Assembly: GCF_003024715.1 (NCBI RefSeq)
Contig: NZ_PYLO01000001.1
Location: 496,001-560,000 of the forward strand
Length of the DNA: 64,000 nt
Direction of reading: 5' to 3'
DNA from: Clostridium fessum
Lineage (GTDB): Bacteria; Bacillota; Clostridia; Lachnospirales; Lachnospiraceae
Positions 51,471 to 59,502 of the stretch are shown here, piece by piece; position 1 is the stretch's first letter, and each line of letters starts with the position of its first letter. The translations under genes were made by a program, and so were the position numbers. A model generated the notes under the pieces. It saw only the letters and a list, made by a program, of their open reading frames with translations. It did not search any database and was not told where the DNA came from.

Positions 51471-51713
51471 TTATGCCGCTGTCACATTGTCCGCTTCCAT
51501 CGTGTCAAGGAACGCCTCATACTCTGCATCCTCGCCCGTGTACTCAACGGTCAGAATCTGTGTCAGATCCAAACTCATAACTCCCAGAATCGACTTGGCG
51601 TCAATGACAACACGGTTATAAAAAACATCAATATCAAAATCGCATTTCATAGAAGCATTGACAAATTTCTTTGCATCTTCTATCGTTTTCAGCATAATTT
51701 TTCTCTGTTTCAT
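51471..51713 (-). CDS. HPr-like protein without histidine
   Basis: A protein of 80 residues that fits the HPr fold: TIEDAKKFVNASMKCDFDIDVFYN then VVIDAKSILGVMSLDLTQ, which matches the K-S-I-x-G-V-M-S-L region around the regulatory Ser46 of HPr. The active-site GxHARPA segment is missing, and the protein has no histidine at all, so it cannot carry phosphate on His15. It may act as a regulator through the retained serine. The start at 51713 (MKQRKIMLKT) has AAGGAG at 9 bases. It is a single gene with its own promoter and terminator. Confidence 0.85.
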   Translation of the reverse strand: MKQRKIMLKTIEDAKKFVNASMKCDFDIDVFYNRVVIDAKSILGVMSLDLTQILTVEYTGEDAEYEAFLDTMEADNVTAA

Positions 51714-51802
51714 AATAAACAACTCCTTTTTACTGAATGTACCAACAGAATTTTTCCCTCCGTTTTTTAGGCACATTTAAAATCATCAAGATTTATTCAG
51801 TG

Positions 51803-51831
51803 TTTATAGCACGATTTTTGTCGAATGTCAA
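51803..51831 (-). promoter_or_regulatory. Promoter of the HPr-like gene
   Basis: Minus strand: TTGACA (51826-51831), 17 bases, TATAAA (51803-51808). Confidence 0.83.
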
Positions 51832-52162
51832 TTTGATTTCTTTTATACCACATATTTTCAATATATGATTTTTACCAATAAAGCAGTGTGTTTCTTGGTA
51901 AAATATTCTGACATCTGAAACTATGCGTCGTATTCATTTCATGATATATTGTCATTATTTATATAAATCAAAGGGTTTGACGGATTGGTTTTGGGCAGTT
52001 AAACCAAATATTCATTGCAAATTTCCCACCCAGCCTGGACACACAAATTCTCTTTTATCAAATTATTCCGACCTCTAGTTTCCATATAAAATGATGAATG
52101 AAACTTAATAAATGGAAAAAAATATATTAAATCAAAAAAAATGAAAAATTATAAAAAAATTG
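51832..52162. other. AT-rich gap without a gene
   Basis: About 330 bases, much richer in A and T than the surrounding genes. I see no open frame with a ribosome-binding site and no strong hairpin. It separates the HPr-like and tRNA-Trp promoters. Confidence 0.6.
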
Positions 52163-52191
52163 TTGACTTTTCGTTATGGCTATGATATCAT
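52163..52191 (+). promoter_or_regulatory. Promoter of tRNA-Trp
   Basis: TTGACT (52163-52168), 17 bases, TATCAT (52186-52191), 17 bases before the tRNA 5' end. Confidence 0.8.
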
Positions 52192-52208
52192 AACTGAGTC
52201 AGCAGCGA

Positions 52209-52279
52209 AGGGGAATAGTTCAATGGCAGAGCAACGGTCTCCAAAACCGTTAATGGGGGTTCGAATCCCTCTTCCCCTG
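52209..52279 (+). tRNA. tRNA-Trp (anticodon CCA)
   Basis: A 71-nt cloverleaf. The acceptor stem is AGGGGAA with TTCCCCT and discriminator G. The anticodon stem ACGGT/ACCGT holds loop CTCCAAA with CCA. The T-loop is TTCGAAT. No 3' CCA is encoded; the base after the discriminator is C followed by TTC. Confidence 0.95.
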
Positions 52280-52288
52280 CTTCTAAAG

Positions 52289-52325
52289 GCGTCAGTGATT
52301 CAGAGATGAGTCATTGGCGTTTTTT
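52289..52325 (+). terminator. Terminator after tRNA-Trp
   Basis: GCGTCAGTGA pairs with TCATTGGCG with G-U pairs, followed by TTTTTTG. Confidence 0.7.
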
Positions 52326-52338
52326 GTTTTTTTAAACA

Positions 52339-52480
52339 TTCAAGTCAAACGTCCATGAGACTTGGCGCGTGATTCTGGTCAGAGAAGCTGACATATTCCT
52401 ATCAGAATCACTGCGCATCCTCGCGGAGCGTTTATCTCAGTCGGAGACCTAACTCCCACTGAGACAAATTTGCTGTTACT
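52339..52480. repeat. Family B repeat, second long copy
   Basis: This block matches 1874-2018 almost base for base, from TTCAAGTC through GCGCATCCTCGCGGAGCG to ACTCCCACTGAGACAAA. It lacks the right-hand CCACCT/AGGTGG part found in the other three copies. It lies in the gap between tRNA-Trp and radA. Confidence 0.78.
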
Positions 52481-52530
52481 CACATTACGCTAATATTATT
52501 TTTCTTAAATTTTCCCAAAATCCAAGCAAC

Positions 52531-53934
52531 CTACAGCAGCCCAATCGCCTCCCGCACATTTGCCACCCCTTCCAGCCGGATATCCGACCTTGGTTTCAAT
52601 TTACTGACATTGACCATCGGAAGAATGCACCTTGTAAATCCCATCTTGACTGCCTCATGGACTCTCTGCTCTGCCATCGAGACGGCGCGCACCTCTCCGG
52701 AGAGTCCGACCTCGCCAAATACGATCGTTTTCTCATCCAGCGGACGGTCTTTATAGCTGGAAATCAGCGCCATCACGATCGCAAGGTCAAGCGCCGGCTC
52801 GTTCATCTTCATGCCGCCTGCAATGTTGACATAGGCATCGTACCCGGACAGGGCATAACGGCATCGTTTTTCCAACACTGCCATGAGCAGGTTCACACGG
52901 TTGTAATCGACGCCCGCTGCCGTCCGCCGCGGCAGTCCGAAATTCGTCTTTGACACCAGCGCCTGCACTTCCAGAAGAATCGGGCGGGTTCCCTCCATCG
53001 AGCAGGCAGTCACCGCACCGGATGCCTCCGCCGGGCGCCCTTCCAGCATAAATTCGGATGGATTCGGCACCTCCGCCAGTCCTTCCTCCCGCATCTCAAA
53101 CACGCCGATCTCATTGGTCGAACCGAAACGGTTCTTCACTCCCCGCAGAATCCGGTAGGACGCATGGCGATCGCCCTCAAAATATAGCACTGTATCGACC
53201 ATATGTTCCAGCATACGCGGTCCCGCCACAACACCCTCTTTCGTCACATGACCGACGATAAAGACTGTCACACCCAGTCCTTTTGCGAGCTGCATCAGGA
53301 CGCCGGTGCACTCTCTTACCTGGCTGACACTGCCCGGTGCAGAACCTGCCGCCTCGATAAACATGGTCTGGATCGAGTCGATCACGACCACATCCGGGCG
53401 TACCTCCCGGATCACCTCCGCAATCGTATCCAGGTTCGTCTCACTCAAGAACGAAAGTGGTCCGCGCACCGTCCCGATCCGGCTTGCCCGCAGTTTGATC
53501 TGTTTTAATGACTCCTCGCCGGAGACGTATAAAACCTTTTGTTCCTGTCCTGCCAGGTTCCGGCAGACCTGCAGAAGCAGGGTTGATTTTCCGATTCCCG
53601 GATCTCCGCCGACCAGCACCAGGGAGCCACGCACCACGCCGCTTCCAAGCACCCTGTCAAGTTCTGCAAATCCGGTTCTCGTCCGATCCGTATCGGAAAG
53701 CTCAATTTCATCTAAGCTGACTGGCTTTGCCTGCGCGCCAACCCGTTTCCCCGGTGCCGCCGTCAGCGAAGCCGCTGCCGCATACCGCCCTGCTGCCGTA
53801 CCGGATGATGTCGGTGCGGACGGCGCTTCCACCATCGTATTCCACGCCTTGCACGCCGGGCACTGCCCCATCCATTTGGAAGATTCATAACCGCATTCCC
53901 TGCAGAAAAATCCCGTTGATTTTGCCTTTGCCAT
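52531..53934 (-). CDS. radA: DNA repair protein RadA
   Basis: A RecA-related branch-migration ATPase of 467 residues. The N-terminal zinc finger is CRECGYESSKWMGQCPACKAW. Walker A is VGGDPGIGKSTLLLQ; the RadA-specific KNRFGSTNEIGVFEM motif is present. The C-terminal Lon-protease-like domain includes GGMKMNEPALDLAIVMAL. The start at 53934 (MAKAKSTGFF) has AAAGGA at 6 bases. Its place after clpC is as in Bacillus, except that one extra gene and a terminator intervene. Confidence 0.96.
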   Translation of the reverse strand: MAKAKSTGFFCRECGYESSKWMGQCPACKAWNTMVEAPSAPTSSGTAAGRYAAAASLTAAPGKRVGAQAKPVSLDEIELSDTDRTRTGFAELDRVLGSGVVRGSLVLVGGDPGIGKSTLLLQVCRNLAGQEQKVLYVSGEESLKQIKLRASRIGTVRGPLSFLSETNLDTIAEVIREVRPDVVVIDSIQTMFIEAAGSAPGSVSQVRECTGVLMQLAKGLGVTVFIVGHVTKEGVVAGPRMLEHMVDTVLYFEGDRHASYRILRGVKNRFGSTNEIGVFEMREEGLAEVPNPSEFMLEGRPAEASGAVTACSMEGTRPILLEVQALVSKTNFGLPRRTAAGVDYNRVNLLMAVLEKRCRYALSGYDAYVNIAGGMKMNEPALDLAIVMALISSYKDRPLDEKTIVFGEVGLSGEVRAVSMAEQRVHEAVKMGFTRCILPMVNVSKLKPRSDIRLEGVANVREAIGLL

Positions 53935-53986
53935 TCTGATTCCTTTCCAAACACTTCTTCTCATATTTCTTATTACACAAAAAGCT

Positions 53987-54042
53987 GCTGCATGGCGGAA
54001 ACCGGCTTCCGGCGCACACGCCCGCCATTCCTGCCATGCAGC
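53987..54042 (-). terminator. Terminator before radA
   Basis: GCTGCATGGC (53987-53996) pairs with GCCATGCAGC (54033-54042); on the minus strand AGCTTTTTG follows. It ends the unit with the conserved hypothetical gene. Confidence 0.85.
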
Positions 54043-54095
54043 AACTTTCATCTCACGCATTGTAACTTGTACGTAACGCTTTGTTTTTCTTTTCC

Positions 54096-54509
54096 TTATC
54101 TGGCTTCAATCCGGATTGCGGTTGCCTTGCCCGGGTTCAGCTCCACGCTCAGTACCAGTTTGCCACTGACGTTGGTCTTCATGCCGCCGACCGATACGCC
54201 GTCTACATATACCTCATACTCACGCTCATCCTCTAACTGAATGGTAATCTGAGCATCCTTCTCGCCCTCAACCGAAAACTGTACGGAAGTATCTCCCGCC
54301 TGGAAATGATTGACTGCCGTGCCCGGTACCGACTCATATACGAACATTCCGTTGCGCTCCAGCTTGGTAATCTCGCCGAATGTTTTTACCTTATAAAGAT
54401 CGCCCTGAAATTCAAAATCCTGCAGCTTGGACTTTGCTGCTAACATATAATTGCCAAAACTGATGGTTCCGTCATCCTCGATGCGGATTAACTCGCTAAC
54501 TACTGGCAT
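54096..54509 (-). CDS. Conserved Lachnospiraceae protein of unknown function
   Basis: A protein of 137 residues, mostly beta-strand. The N-terminal ~55 residues (LIRIEDDGTISFGNYMLAAKSKLQDFEFQGDLYKVKTFGEITKLERNGMFVYES) and the C-terminal ~70 residues (VQFSVEGEKDAQITIQLEDEREYEVYVDGVSVGGMKTNVSGKLVLSVEL) appear to be separate beta units. I recall relatives being labelled endosialidase, but no sialidase Asp-box or catalytic residues can be seen, so I do not use that name. AGGAGG precedes the ATG. It lies between clpC and radA. Confidence 0.75.
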   Translation of the reverse strand: MPVVSELIRIEDDGTISFGNYMLAAKSKLQDFEFQGDLYKVKTFGEITKLERNGMFVYESVPGTAVNHFQAGDTSVQFSVEGEKDAQITIQLEDEREYEVYVDGVSVGGMKTNVSGKLVLSVELNPGKATAIRIEAR

Positions 54510-54633
54510 AATGCTTTATCCTCCTAGTATCCTTTTAATCAATATCGCAACTGCTCCGCACTTACACAGTTACTCAGTAGTATCATTTTAACACACTTCG
54601 ACCGGGTTTACCAGTCTTTTCGCTTCCAGCCCT

Positions 54634-57081
54634 TTAGACCGTCTCAAATTTCAGCTGATCGCCATCTTTTTCAATCCGAACCTCTGTTTTTTTCCGGATC
54701 GTGCCTTCCAGGATCTTCTCAGAAAGCTGATCCTCGATCTGCGTCTGGATCGTCCGGCGCAACGGTCTTGCACCATATTTGGAATCATATCCCTTGTCTG
54801 CCAGAAAATCGATCGCATCATCTGTGATCGTGAGCGTCATTCCAAGCTGATCCTCCGTCCTTTTCTTGATGCCGCGCAGCAGAATGCCCGCGATCGTCTT
54901 GATATTCTCCTTCGTCAGAGGATGGAATACTAAAATCTCATCGATTCGGTTTAAAAACTCTGGCTTAAACATCCGGCGCACTTCCTCCATCACGCGTTCT
55001 TTCATAAACGCATAATCCGCTTTCTCACCGCTCTCCGACGAGAATCCAAGCCGCTTCGGGGAAATAATATTTTCAGCGCCCGCATTGGAGGTCATAATCA
55101 GAATCGTGTTCTTGAAATCCACCTTCCGTCCCTGTGCGTCCGTAATGTGCCCGTCATCGAGGATCTGCAGCAGAATGTTAAATACATCCGGATGCGCTTT
55201 TTCAATCTCATCAAAGAGAATAACCGAATATGGATTGCGACGCACCTTCTCGCTGAGCTGTCCGCCCTCCTCGTAGCCAACATATCCTGGCGGCGAACCG
55301 ATCATCTTGGAAACGCTGTGTTTCTCCATGTACTCCGACATATCAACGCGGATCATCGCATTTTCCGTGCCAAACATCGCCTCCGAGAGTGCCTTGGAAA
55401 GCTCTGTTTTTCCGACACCCGTCGGCCCCAGGAACAGAAACGAACCGATTGGCCGCTTCGGATCCTTGAGTCCCACACGACCACGGCGGATCGCACGCGC
55501 CACGGCGGATACAGCTTCCTCCTGTCCGACCACACGCTCATGCAGAATGGACTCCAGTTTCAACAGCCGCTCTGACTCTTCTTCTGCCAGCTTGCGAACC
55601 GGGATCTTCGTCCAGTCAGAAACAATGTCCGCAATCTCATTTTCACCGACCACTAACTTGCGTGAATTTTTCTCTTTTTCCCATTTTTCACGAATCTTTT
55701 CAATCTTTTCCTGCTTTTTCTGCTGCTTCTTCTTGATCTCACCGGCTTTCTCATAGGCTTCAGCCTTGATCGCCTCTTCCTTCTGGTCTTCGAGTTTTTT
55801 AATCTCTGCTTCGAGCTTTTTGATCTCCTCCGGCTCCGTATATACAGTCAGACGCAGCTTCGAAGATGCTTCATCGATCAGATCGATCGCCTTGTCCGGC
55901 AGGAAACGGTCATTGATATAGCGGGCAGACAGGCGCACCGCTGCCACCAGTGCCTCATCCTGGATCGTCACCTTGTGATGTTCCTCATAGCGGCTGCGAA
56001 GCCCCTTCAAAATCTCGATGGATTCCGCCTCCGTCGGCTCATCCACCATAACCGGCTGAAACCGGCGTTCCAAGGCCGCATCTTTTTCGATGTATTTGCG
56101 GTATTCTTCCAGCGTCGTCGCACCAATGAGCTGAATCTCGCCTCTCGCCAGCGACGGTTTCAGGATATTGGAGGCATCGATCGCGCCCTCCGCGCCGCCT
56201 GCGCCGATGATCGTGTGAATCTCGTCAATAAACAAGAGCACATTTCCACTCTCCCGCACCTCGGCAAGTACCTTCTTAATCCGCTCTTCGAACTCACCGC
56301 GGTACTTGGATCCTGCGACCATGCCGGACAAATCGAGGCTGACAACCCGCTTTTTCGCGATCGTCTCCGGTACATTGCCGGAAACAATGAACTGCGCCAG
56401 ACCTTCCACAACCGCCGTTTTTCCGACGCCTGGTTCCCCGATCAGGCACGGATTATTCTTCGTCCGGCGGCTTAAAATCTGAATAACACGTTTCATTTCC
56501 CGTTCCCTGCCGATGACTGGATCGAGCTTTCCGTCCCGCGCCATCTGAGTCAGATCCCGGCTGAAATTGTCCAGATTCGGTGTATTGCCTTTCTCCGGGC
56601 GCACCCGTCCTGCTGCCGCATCTTCCGCCGCCTCGGACGGCGCATCATCGCCCATAGCCCCCATCAGATCCACATATAATTTCTGAATATTAACATTCAT
56701 TGTATTGAGTAAACGGCACGCAGTTGATTTTCCATCCTTGATGATGGCAATCAGGATGTGCTCCGTTCCAATCAGAGGCGCTTTGAAAAAAACCGCCTCA
56801 TCATAACTCGCCTGCAGCACGGCGCGCGCCCCCGGCGTATATTCAATCTGTCCCTCTACCTGAGTCGCCACTGCCGGGCTTATCAGACGCTCCATCAGTT
56901 CCATGACACGCTCTTCTGTCACATCATGTTCTGCCAAAACCGCTGCCGCCACGCCAGTTTCCTCTTTTATCAGTCCTAAAAGCAGATGCTCCGTCCCCAC
57001 ATAGCCGTGTTCCAGCTCCTGCGCTGTCTCGACTGCCAGACGGATCGCTTCTCTGGCTTTCTGAGTAAAACGATCGATCAT
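54634..57081 (-). CDS. clpC: ATP-dependent Clp protease ATPase subunit ClpC
   Basis: A AAA+ unfoldase of 815 residues that feeds proteins to ClpP. It has two Clp-N repeats ([37 protein letters not shown]), first Walker [17 protein letters not shown], a middle UVR/coiled-coil segment rich in Lys/Glu (~430-490), second Walker [15 protein letters not shown], and the ClpP-contact loop region. The start at 57081 has AGGAGG at 9 bases. It is preceded by mcsA and mcsB, whose products phosphorylate Arg on substrates for ClpCP. Confidence 0.96.
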   Translation of the reverse strand: MIDRFTQKAREAIRLAVETAQELEHGYVGTEHLLLGLIKEETGVAAAVLAEHDVTEERVMELMERLISPAVATQVEGQIEYTPGARAVLQASYDEAVFFKAPLIGTEHILIAIIKDGKSTACRLLNTMNVNIQKLYVDLMGAMGDDAPSEAAEDAAAGRVRPEKGNTPNLDNFSRDLTQMARDGKLDPVIGREREMKRVIQILSRRTKNNPCLIGEPGVGKTAVVEGLAQFIVSGNVPETIAKKRVVSLDLSGMVAGSKYRGEFEERIKKVLAEVRESGNVLLFIDEIHTIIGAGGAEGAIDASNILKPSLARGEIQLIGATTLEEYRKYIEKDAALERRFQPVMVDEPTEAESIEILKGLRSRYEEHHKVTIQDEALVAAVRLSARYINDRFLPDKAIDLIDEASSKLRLTVYTEPEEIKKLEAEIKKLEDQKEEAIKAEAYEKAGEIKKKQQKKQEKIEKIREKWEKEKNSRKLVVGENEIADIVSDWTKIPVRKLAEEESERLLKLESILHERVVGQEEAVSAVARAIRRGRVGLKDPKRPIGSFLFLGPTGVGKTELSKALSEAMFGTENAMIRVDMSEYMEKHSVSKMIGSPPGYVGYEEGGQLSEKVRRNPYSVILFDEIEKAHPDVFNILLQILDDGHITDAQGRKVDFKNTILIMTSNAGAENIISPKRLGFSSESGEKADYAFMKERVMEEVRRMFKPEFLNRIDEILVFHPLTKENIKTIAGILLRGIKKRTEDQLGMTLTITDDAIDFLADKGYDSKYGARPLRRTIQTQIEDQLSEKILEGTIRKKTEVRIEKDGDQLKFETV

Positions 57082-57109
57082 TTTACTGTTCCTCCTGTTT
57101 CTTTTTACT

Positions 57110-58144
57110 TTACACCAGCTTCGGCAGTTCCTCACGCAGATACCGCGCCCGCTCTGCCTCCAATTCCTCACGTCCCAGCGGCTTGCTCGAACGTTTCTGT
57201 AAGTTTGCCGGCTGGATGCCGATCATCAGGCGGTAAATACTCACAAATTCTGCCGGTTTTAACAGCCCGTCCGCGATGCCCGCCCAGACATGAGATAGAA
57301 ATGTCATCGCTTCCTTGAGCGTCATCCGGCGCGCATATTTCAGAACGCCGTAGGACTTGTACGCCTCATCCTCCCGCTCCAGGCGGTGCCTCGACAGAGA
57401 AACCTCGCGGAACTGATTTTCCTGCGCCGAGAGCTGCCCCGCCACGTTGGCTACCAGCTCCAGAATCTCTTGTTCGGTGATGCCGAGTGTCTTCTGATTG
57501 ACTACCTCGTACAAATCGCCGTAGTTTTCATTGCCTCTGCCATAAACGCCGCGCACGGTCGTGCCGAAACGTCCCATATCGCCCAGAAGTTCCTGAAATT
57601 TCTTATTCATTGTCAGAGACGGCAGATGCACGACCACGGACGCCTTCATTGCTGTTCCGACATTCGTCGGATAGGACGTCAGATATCCATATTTCTCATT
57701 AAATGCATACGGAATCTTCTCGTTGATATAATCATCCAGCGCATCCGCTTTTGCATAACATTCTTGCAGATCGAGTCCCGATGCCAGCACCTGTAACCGG
57801 ATATGATCGTCCGCATTTAATACCATGCTGACCCGCTCATCCTCCGAACAGAGGATCCCGCCCGGCGTCGTCTTCTCCGCCAGCGTGCGGTTTAAAAGCC
57901 GCCGTTCCCGCAATGCGGTGCGGTCAAGCTTCTCCATCAATTCCAGATCTTCATATTCATAAAACTGACCGTCCCGGTCACCCAGATCGCGGAAATTCTG
58001 TTTTAAACGGGCAATCATCGTCCGCGCCTCATCCGGCTCCAGACGGCTCGGAAATTTATATTCCTCCCAGTTCCGAGACAGACGCACCCGGCTGGAAACG
58101 ATATTGGACGCATCATTCGCCACTTCCTCAAACCATTTCGTCAT
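57110..58144 (-). CDS. mcsB: Protein-arginine kinase McsB
   Basis: A kinase of 344 residues related to creatine/arginine kinases. It shows [16 protein letters not shown], the catalytic loop region [24 protein letters not shown], and [23 protein letters not shown]. It marks misfolded proteins with phospho-arginine for ClpCP. The C-terminal [11 protein letters not shown] end is typical. Its start overlaps the end of mcsA by 17 bases, so the two are coupled; clpC follows after 28 bases. Confidence 0.95.
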   Translation of the reverse strand: MTKWFEEVANDASNIVSSRVRLSRNWEEYKFPSRLEPDEARTMIARLKQNFRDLGDRDGQFYEYEDLELMEKLDRTALRERRLLNRTLAEKTTPGGILCSEDERVSMVLNADDHIRLQVLASGLDLQECYAKADALDDYINEKIPYAFNEKYGYLTSYPTNVGTAMKASVVVHLPSLTMNKKFQELLGDMGRFGTTVRGVYGRGNENYGDLYEVVNQKTLGITEQEILELVANVAGQLSAQENQFREVSLSRHRLEREDEAYKSYGVLKYARRMTLKEAMTFLSHVWAGIADGLLKPAEFVSIYRLMIGIQPANLQKRSSKPLGREELEAERARYLREELPKLV

Positions 58145-58694
58145 GTCTCATCTCTCCTTCCAGACTGTGTATCTTATCCCGGCAGGCAGCAGCCGTCTCA
58201 TAGTCTTCTTCCTGCAACGCCGCTTCCAGCCTGCGTTTCAGCTGCTTAATCTGCTCCTCCGGGCTGAATTCCAGTTCTCCTTTCTTCGTCACCTCTGCAG
58301 CCGCCTGACTGCGCGGCTGGATCTTCGGATGTTTGCCGGTATGGCTCGAATTTTCCTGCAATTTCTTAATTTTCTCTCCAAGCAACGGATCAAACACATG
58401 ATAACAGTCCGCGCATCCGAAACGGCTGTTCTTGATAAATTCTTCATACGTTGTGCCGCAGGTCGGGCATACCACATCCTCTTTCGGTGCCTGGCTGGCA
58501 GACGCATCCGTCAGTCCCAAAAGGCTCGAAAGCAGTTTTCCAAGCGGAAATTCTCCCTCAATCAGTGCCGAGTACGGTCCCAGATCCATCTCTTTCGCGC
58601 ACTGGGCGCAGAGATTATGCTCTGTCTTGACGCCGTTAAACACTTCTGTATATTTAATATTCGCTTCGCGAATCCCACATTTCTCACACAGCAT
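58128..58694 (-). CDS. mcsA: McsA, activator of McsB
   Basis: A zinc-binding adaptor of 188 residues. Four CxxC pairs are seen: CEKC, CAQC, CPTC and CADC. A C-terminal UVR motif (EEQIKQLKRRLEAALQEEDYETAAACRDKIHSLE) contacts ClpC or McsB. McsA is needed for McsB kinase activity. It lies between a GntR gene and mcsB. Confidence 0.93.
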   Translation of the reverse strand: MLCEKCGIREANIKYTEVFNGVKTEHNLCAQCAKEMDLGPYSALIEGEFPLGKLLSSLLGLTDASASQAPKEDVVCPTCGTTYEEFIKNSRFGCADCYHVFDPLLGEKIKKLQENSSHTGKHPKIQPRSQAAAEVTKKGELEFSPEEQIKQLKRRLEAALQEEDYETAAACRDKIHSLEGEMRHDEMV

Positions 58695-58767
58695 AATTTA
58701 TCCTCCCAACATACACATCCCGCAACGGTTCCAATACACAAAAATCATCGCCCGCAGCCGGAACCTG

Positions 58768-59142
58768 CTATTCCGCTGTAAATGCGTCATAAATGGAATC
58801 CACCAGATTGTGAACCTCCTCGCGGCTCACATTTTTACAGACACCTCTTGCCAGAATTACACTGAGATCCCGGCGCATCTCCGAGATCGTCCGCATCTTA
58901 TCCGTATCAAGTGCAATCACTGCCCCGCGGCGGCGGTCCACACGCAGAAAACCTTCCTGTTTCAGTACAGAATATGCCTTGTTGACCGTGTGCATGTTAA
59001 TTCCGATGTTATCCGCTAACTGGCGCACGGATGGCAGCGTATCGCCCTCCCGGATCTGGTCGGTCGCAATCCCGATGATGATCTGGTTTATGAGCTGAAT
59101 ATAAAGCGCTTCCTCACTGTTAAAATCAATCTCTACAATCAT
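58768..59142 (-). CDS. GntR-family (YtrA subtype) regulator heading the mcsA-mcsB-clpC operon
   Basis: A DNA-binding protein of 124 residues. A GntR winged helix (EALYIQLINQIIIGIATDQIREGDTLPSVRQLADNIGINMHTVNKAYSVLKQEGFLRVDRRRG region) is followed by a short helical tail, the YtrA layout, with no effector domain. In Bacillus this position holds ctsR. The start at 59142 has a GGTGGAG close by. A 9-bp inverted repeat overlapping its promoter (59209-59233) fits autoregulation. Whether it controls the heat-shock genes downstream is inference; the 73-base gap to mcsA has no terminator. Confidence 0.85.
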   Translation of the reverse strand: MIVEIDFNSEEALYIQLINQIIIGIATDQIREGDTLPSVRQLADNIGINMHTVNKAYSVLKQEGFLRVDRRRGAVIALDTDKMRTISEMRRDLSVILARGVCKNVSREEVHNLVDSIYDAFTAE

Positions 59143-59208
59143 ACTCCACCATCTTTCATTCTGACGGCAGACCCCGTTTCTAAATACAGTCAGCCGCCTG
59201 TTTTATCA

Positions 59209-59249
59209 TTTGTTATATAGATTGTATAACAAACAGGTGTTTTCGTCAA
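59209..59249 (-). promoter_or_regulatory. Promoter and operator of the gntR-mcsA-mcsB-clpC operon
   Basis: Minus strand: TTGACG (59244-59249), 17 bases, TACAAT (59221-59226). A perfect inverted repeat TTTGTTATA (59209-59217) / TATAACAAA (59225-59233) covers the -10, which is where a GntR-type repressor would block polymerase. No CtsR heptad repeat or CIRCE element is present. Confidence 0.78.
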
Positions 59250-59278
59250 CTGTAAAACTGTGTTAATTGTGTGAACTT

Positions 59279-59411
59279 GTTACTGTTCACGGATAGGCAC
59301 TTTTGGAACTGAAAGTGCCGTAAGAAAACGTGGTGGCAGCAGGAATTTGCCGTATTTAAATGCGAAGCCACGGCAAATTCCGTTACTGGGCACGTATGCG
59401 TGAACAGTAAC
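59279..59411. mobile_element. 133-bp MITE, copy 3
   Basis: It is in the opposite orientation to copies 1 and 2. Ends are GTTACTGTTCACG and CGTGAACAGTAAC; the flanking 8-bp repeats are GTGAACTT (59271-59278 and 59412-59419). It differs from copy 1 at two positions. It lies 30 bases upstream of the -35 of the gntR-clpC operon. Confidence 0.93.
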
Positions 59412-59442
59412 GTGAACTTGTTACAAAAAAAATCGATATAAA

Positions 59443-59498
59443 AGAAAAGACAGATACCCACCAGAAATCTCCTGGACAGATATCCATCTTTTCCTCTT
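59443..59498 (-). terminator. Terminator after the cohesin gene
   Basis: On the minus strand a long imperfect stem from AAAAGATGGATATC to GGTATCTGTCTTTT, capped by CCAG/CTGG, is followed by CTTTT. Confidence 0.65.
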
Positions 59499-59502
59499 TT
59501 AT

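Noticed and set aside
54096-54509. Endosialidase annotation for the 137-residue protein
   Set aside because: It is far too small and has none of the Asp boxes or catalytic residues of sialidases.
59150-59280. CtsR or CIRCE operator before the clpC operon
   Set aside because: No CtsR heptad repeat or CIRCE palindrome could be found; the only clear repeat is the TTTGTTATA/TATAACAAA pair.
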